Positions 62,481 through 64,000 of a DNA stretch of 64,000 nucleotides are shown here, one piece after another. The stretch is from the NCBI RefSeq assembly GCF_028610705.1, contig NZ_JAQQWT010000004.1, forward strand, positions 265,400 through 329,399, written 5' to 3'. Position 1 is the first letter of the stretch. Each line of letters opens with the position of its first letter. A program made the position numbers and the translations under genes. The notes beneath the pieces are model-generated. The model was not told the DNA's origin and searched no databases. It worked only from the letters and a program-made list of their open reading frames with translations. This DNA is from Halalkalibacter alkalisediminis (GTDB lineage Bacteria > Bacillota > Bacilli > Bacillales > Bacillaceae_D).

Positions 62481-62520
62481 CAAACTAACAAACTCTTAGT
62501 TAAGAATTTGTTAGTTTGTT
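62481..62520 (-). terminator. Terminator at the end of the second gtaB
   Basis: ACAAACTAACAAA and TTTGTTAGTTTGT arms enclose an inner TCTT/AAGA pair. It overlaps the last codons of gtaB. There is only a short T stretch (TTTAAT) after it on the minus strand. Confidence 0.65.
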
Positions 62521-63387
62521 CTTTTGTATAATTGACTCCATATAGGTCAATAATTCTTGTCTTAATTCAGGGTTTTTTAACGCATATTCAATTGTAGTCT
62601 GAACAAATCCCAACTTTTCCCCAACATCATATCTTATCCCTTCAAAGTCATAAGCATAAACAGGTTGAACCTCATTTAGCTTCTGAATAGCGTCAGTAAG
62701 CTGAATTTCTCCACCTGCCCCGATTTCTTGAATACCTAAGAAGGTGAAGATTTCCGGTGTAAGGATATACCTACCCATGATTGCCAAATTAGAAGGAGCT
62801 GTTCCGAGTGTTGGCTTCTCCACGAAATTCTGTACTTGGTATGCTCTTCCTTCATTTGACAAAGGATCGATAATTCCATATCGATTGGTTTGATGCTCAG
62901 CCACTTGTTGAACCCCAATCACCGATGAAGATGTTTTCTCATACTGTTCAATTAACTGCTTTAGACACGGTACTTTACTATCAACAATATCATCCCCAAG
63001 TAAAACAGCAAATGGTTCATTTCCGATAAACTTTCTTGCACACCAAACGGCATGACCCAATCCACGAGCTTCCTTTTGACGGATATAATGTATATCCACT
63101 AAATTCGTAGACCTTTGCACTTCTTCTAATAGAGCAAACTTTTCTTTTTCAATTAAGTTTTGCTCTAGTTCAAATGCATTATCAAAATGATCCTCAATTG
63201 CTCTTTTACCTTTTCCCGTTACAATAATGATATCTTCAATTCCAGATTCAATCGCTTCTTCTACTATATATTGGATCGTTGGTTTATCTACAATCGGTAA
63301 CATTTCCTTTGGCATTGCTTTTGTGGCTGGAAGAAATCTAGTACCTAAACCTGCCGCTGGGATAATTGCCTTTTTTACTTTATTCAT
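62500..63387 (-). CDS. UTP-glucose-1-phosphate uridylyltransferase (GtaB paralogue 2)
   Basis: A 295-residue GalU/GtaB enzyme, complete with [20 protein letters not shown] divided by the usual Gly-rich loop, [14 protein letters not shown] and GDDIVD. It is closer to B. subtilis GtaB (for example [17 protein letters not shown] and YGIIDP) than the copy next to ugd. It likely supplies UDP-glucose for general use (WTA glucosylation, glycolipids). The ATG has AGGAGG upstream. Confidence 0.94.
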   Translation of the reverse strand: MNKVKKAIIPAAGLGTRFLPATKAMPKEMLPIVDKPTIQYIVEEAIESGIEDIIIVTGKGKRAIEDHFDNAFELEQNLIEKEKFALLEEVQRSTNLVDIHYIRQKEARGLGHAVWCARKFIGNEPFAVLLGDDIVDSKVPCLKQLIEQYEKTSSSVIGVQQVAEHQTNRYGIIDPLSNEGRAYQVQNFVEKPTLGTAPSNLAIMGRYILTPEIFTFLGIQEIGAGGEIQLTDAIQKLNEVQPVYAYDFEGIRYDVGEKLGFVQTTIEYALKNPELRQELLTYMESIIQKNKLTNS

Positions 63388-63587
63388 AAGTTCCTCCTAG
63401 CACATAAATCGTCATTCTAATTATATTTAATAGATTTGTTTTTTATAGACATAACAGGGTAATTAGACCTAATAATTTGTAATCTTTTTTTAACAATTCT
63501 TTTACATTTAGTATCATAGCATATATTTTTCTTACACACTATTACAAATCCAAACTAATTTCGCCATTATTTTCTTTTTTTTTACAC

Positions 63588-63625
63588 AAAAAAGACAAAG
63601 CTTAAAATAAAGCTTTGTCTTTTTT
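63588..63625. terminator. Terminator after the last hypothetical gene
   Basis: AAAAAAGACAAAGCTT and AAGCTTTGTCTTTTTT, 16-base perfect arms over a 6-base loop, with T-run on both strands. It ends the minus-strand gene at 63655. Confidence 0.85.
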
Positions 63626-63654
63626 CACTATTTATTGATAAAGGAGTTCAATAA

Positions 63655-63942
63655 TTAATTGTTTCTGTTAATTTTCCTCTCAACCACTTCTAATAGCGCG
63701 GCTATCTCATCTAGCTTAGCTGCGTTCTCTTGTTTGAACATTTCAAGCTCTTGTTGATTTCGGGCCAAAGCCTCTTTCGTACTTTTGGTGATAGGACCTT
63801 GTTTGGCTACATCAATCTCTTGAGTAATCTCCCACATCATTTTTTTCTTGGATAAACGTTCTTCAATTATATTTTGTTTATTTAAGATATCAACTCGTTC
63901 TTTCTCTAAACGATCCTTCCAGTTCATAAGCGTTTCTTGCAT
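63655..63942 (-). CDS. Small helical hypothetical protein
   Basis: A 95-residue cytosolic protein made almost entirely of charged amphipathic helix (ETLMNWKDRLEKERVDILNK, later ELEMFKQENAAKLDEIAALL). It has no signal or membrane segment and is not recognised. The ATG at 63942 has CAGGAGG six bases upstream, which decides the start over 63960. It is followed by a strong terminator and so is its own unit. Coiled-coil pairing is likely. No role can be proposed from its neighbours. Confidence 0.7.
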   Translation of the reverse strand: MQETLMNWKDRLEKERVDILNKQNIIEERLSKKKMMWEITQEIDVAKQGPITKSTKEALARNQQELEMFKQENAAKLDEIAALLEVVERKINRNN

Positions 63943-64000
63943 AATAACCTCCTGAATCAAAATCTAATGACTCCTTTGTACGGAGCTTTCATTTCACCAT

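Overview
The window reads as a low-to-mid GC, endospore-former-type Bacillaceae chromosome, most like the alkaliphilic Bacillus/Alkalihalobacillus group. The evidence is the degS-degU-degV-comFA-comFC-yvyF-flgM-flgN-flgK-flgL-yviE-fliW-csrA...hag-flaG-fliD-fliS-fliT order known from Bacillus subtilis, strong AGGAGG ribosome binding sites, frequent GTG/TTG starts, SigD-type and SigA-type promoters, and a wall teichoic acid (WTA) locus. The genus is an inference; no rRNA or tRNA gene is present to settle it.

Positions 1-20940. A DUF6612-type lipoprotein gene is followed by a decayed Uma2-like remnant. Then comes the late flagellar block, almost all on the minus strand: fliT, fliS, fliD, flaG, hag, an HD-GYP gene, a heptad-repeat coiled-coil gene, csrA, fliW, yviE, flgL, flgK, flgN, flgM, yvyF, the comF genes, degV, degU and degS. 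SigD promoters are readable upstream of flaG, hag and flgM. The hag leader carries a hairpin-borne CsrA site and a second one on the ribosome binding site, so the FliW-CsrA-Hag feedback loop is fully present. comFB is absent. yvyE diverges from degS. A NERD-domain gene and yjbQ follow.

Positions 21000-33400. This part holds one intact five-LysM surface protein gene and one eight-LysM gene broken by three frameshifts. It also holds a decayed VOC-family remnant, pcp, and an appDFABC-type oligopeptide ABC transporter operon with a perfect CcpA cre site over its likely promoter. An Lrp/AsnC regulator follows. Two intergenic arrays with a 21-bp period (near 19300 and 26150) are not explained by any gene.

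Positions 33400-64000 form a cell-envelope polymer region. In order it contains: an LCP ligase; a secreted glucosaminidase with CWB2 anchors; a large CDP-glycerol glycerophosphotransferase (TagF-type) protein; and tagO. A teichuronic-acid-like set follows: GT2, ugd, gtaB, a Wzy-like polymerase, [scar of a truncated GH18 gene and a GT4 fragment], two CBO0543-type membrane proteins, GT2, a flippase, and a polyprenyl-phosphate sugar transferase. The WTA set comes last: tagD, an odd CDP-alcohol phosphatidyltransferase, two TagB/TagF-like enzymes (one fused to GT2), tagH, tagG, GT2, a 999-residue TagF-type protein and a second gtaB. PhoP-box-like repeats lie at the tagD promoter and, more weakly, at the promoter of the teichuronic-like set. 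This suggests the phosphate-controlled teichoic/teichuronic switch known from B. subtilis. The strongest oddities are a glutamine in place of the last Asp of the CDP-alcohol phosphatidyltransferase motif, the shared N-terminal domain of the two broken surface-protein genes, and the 21-bp arrays.
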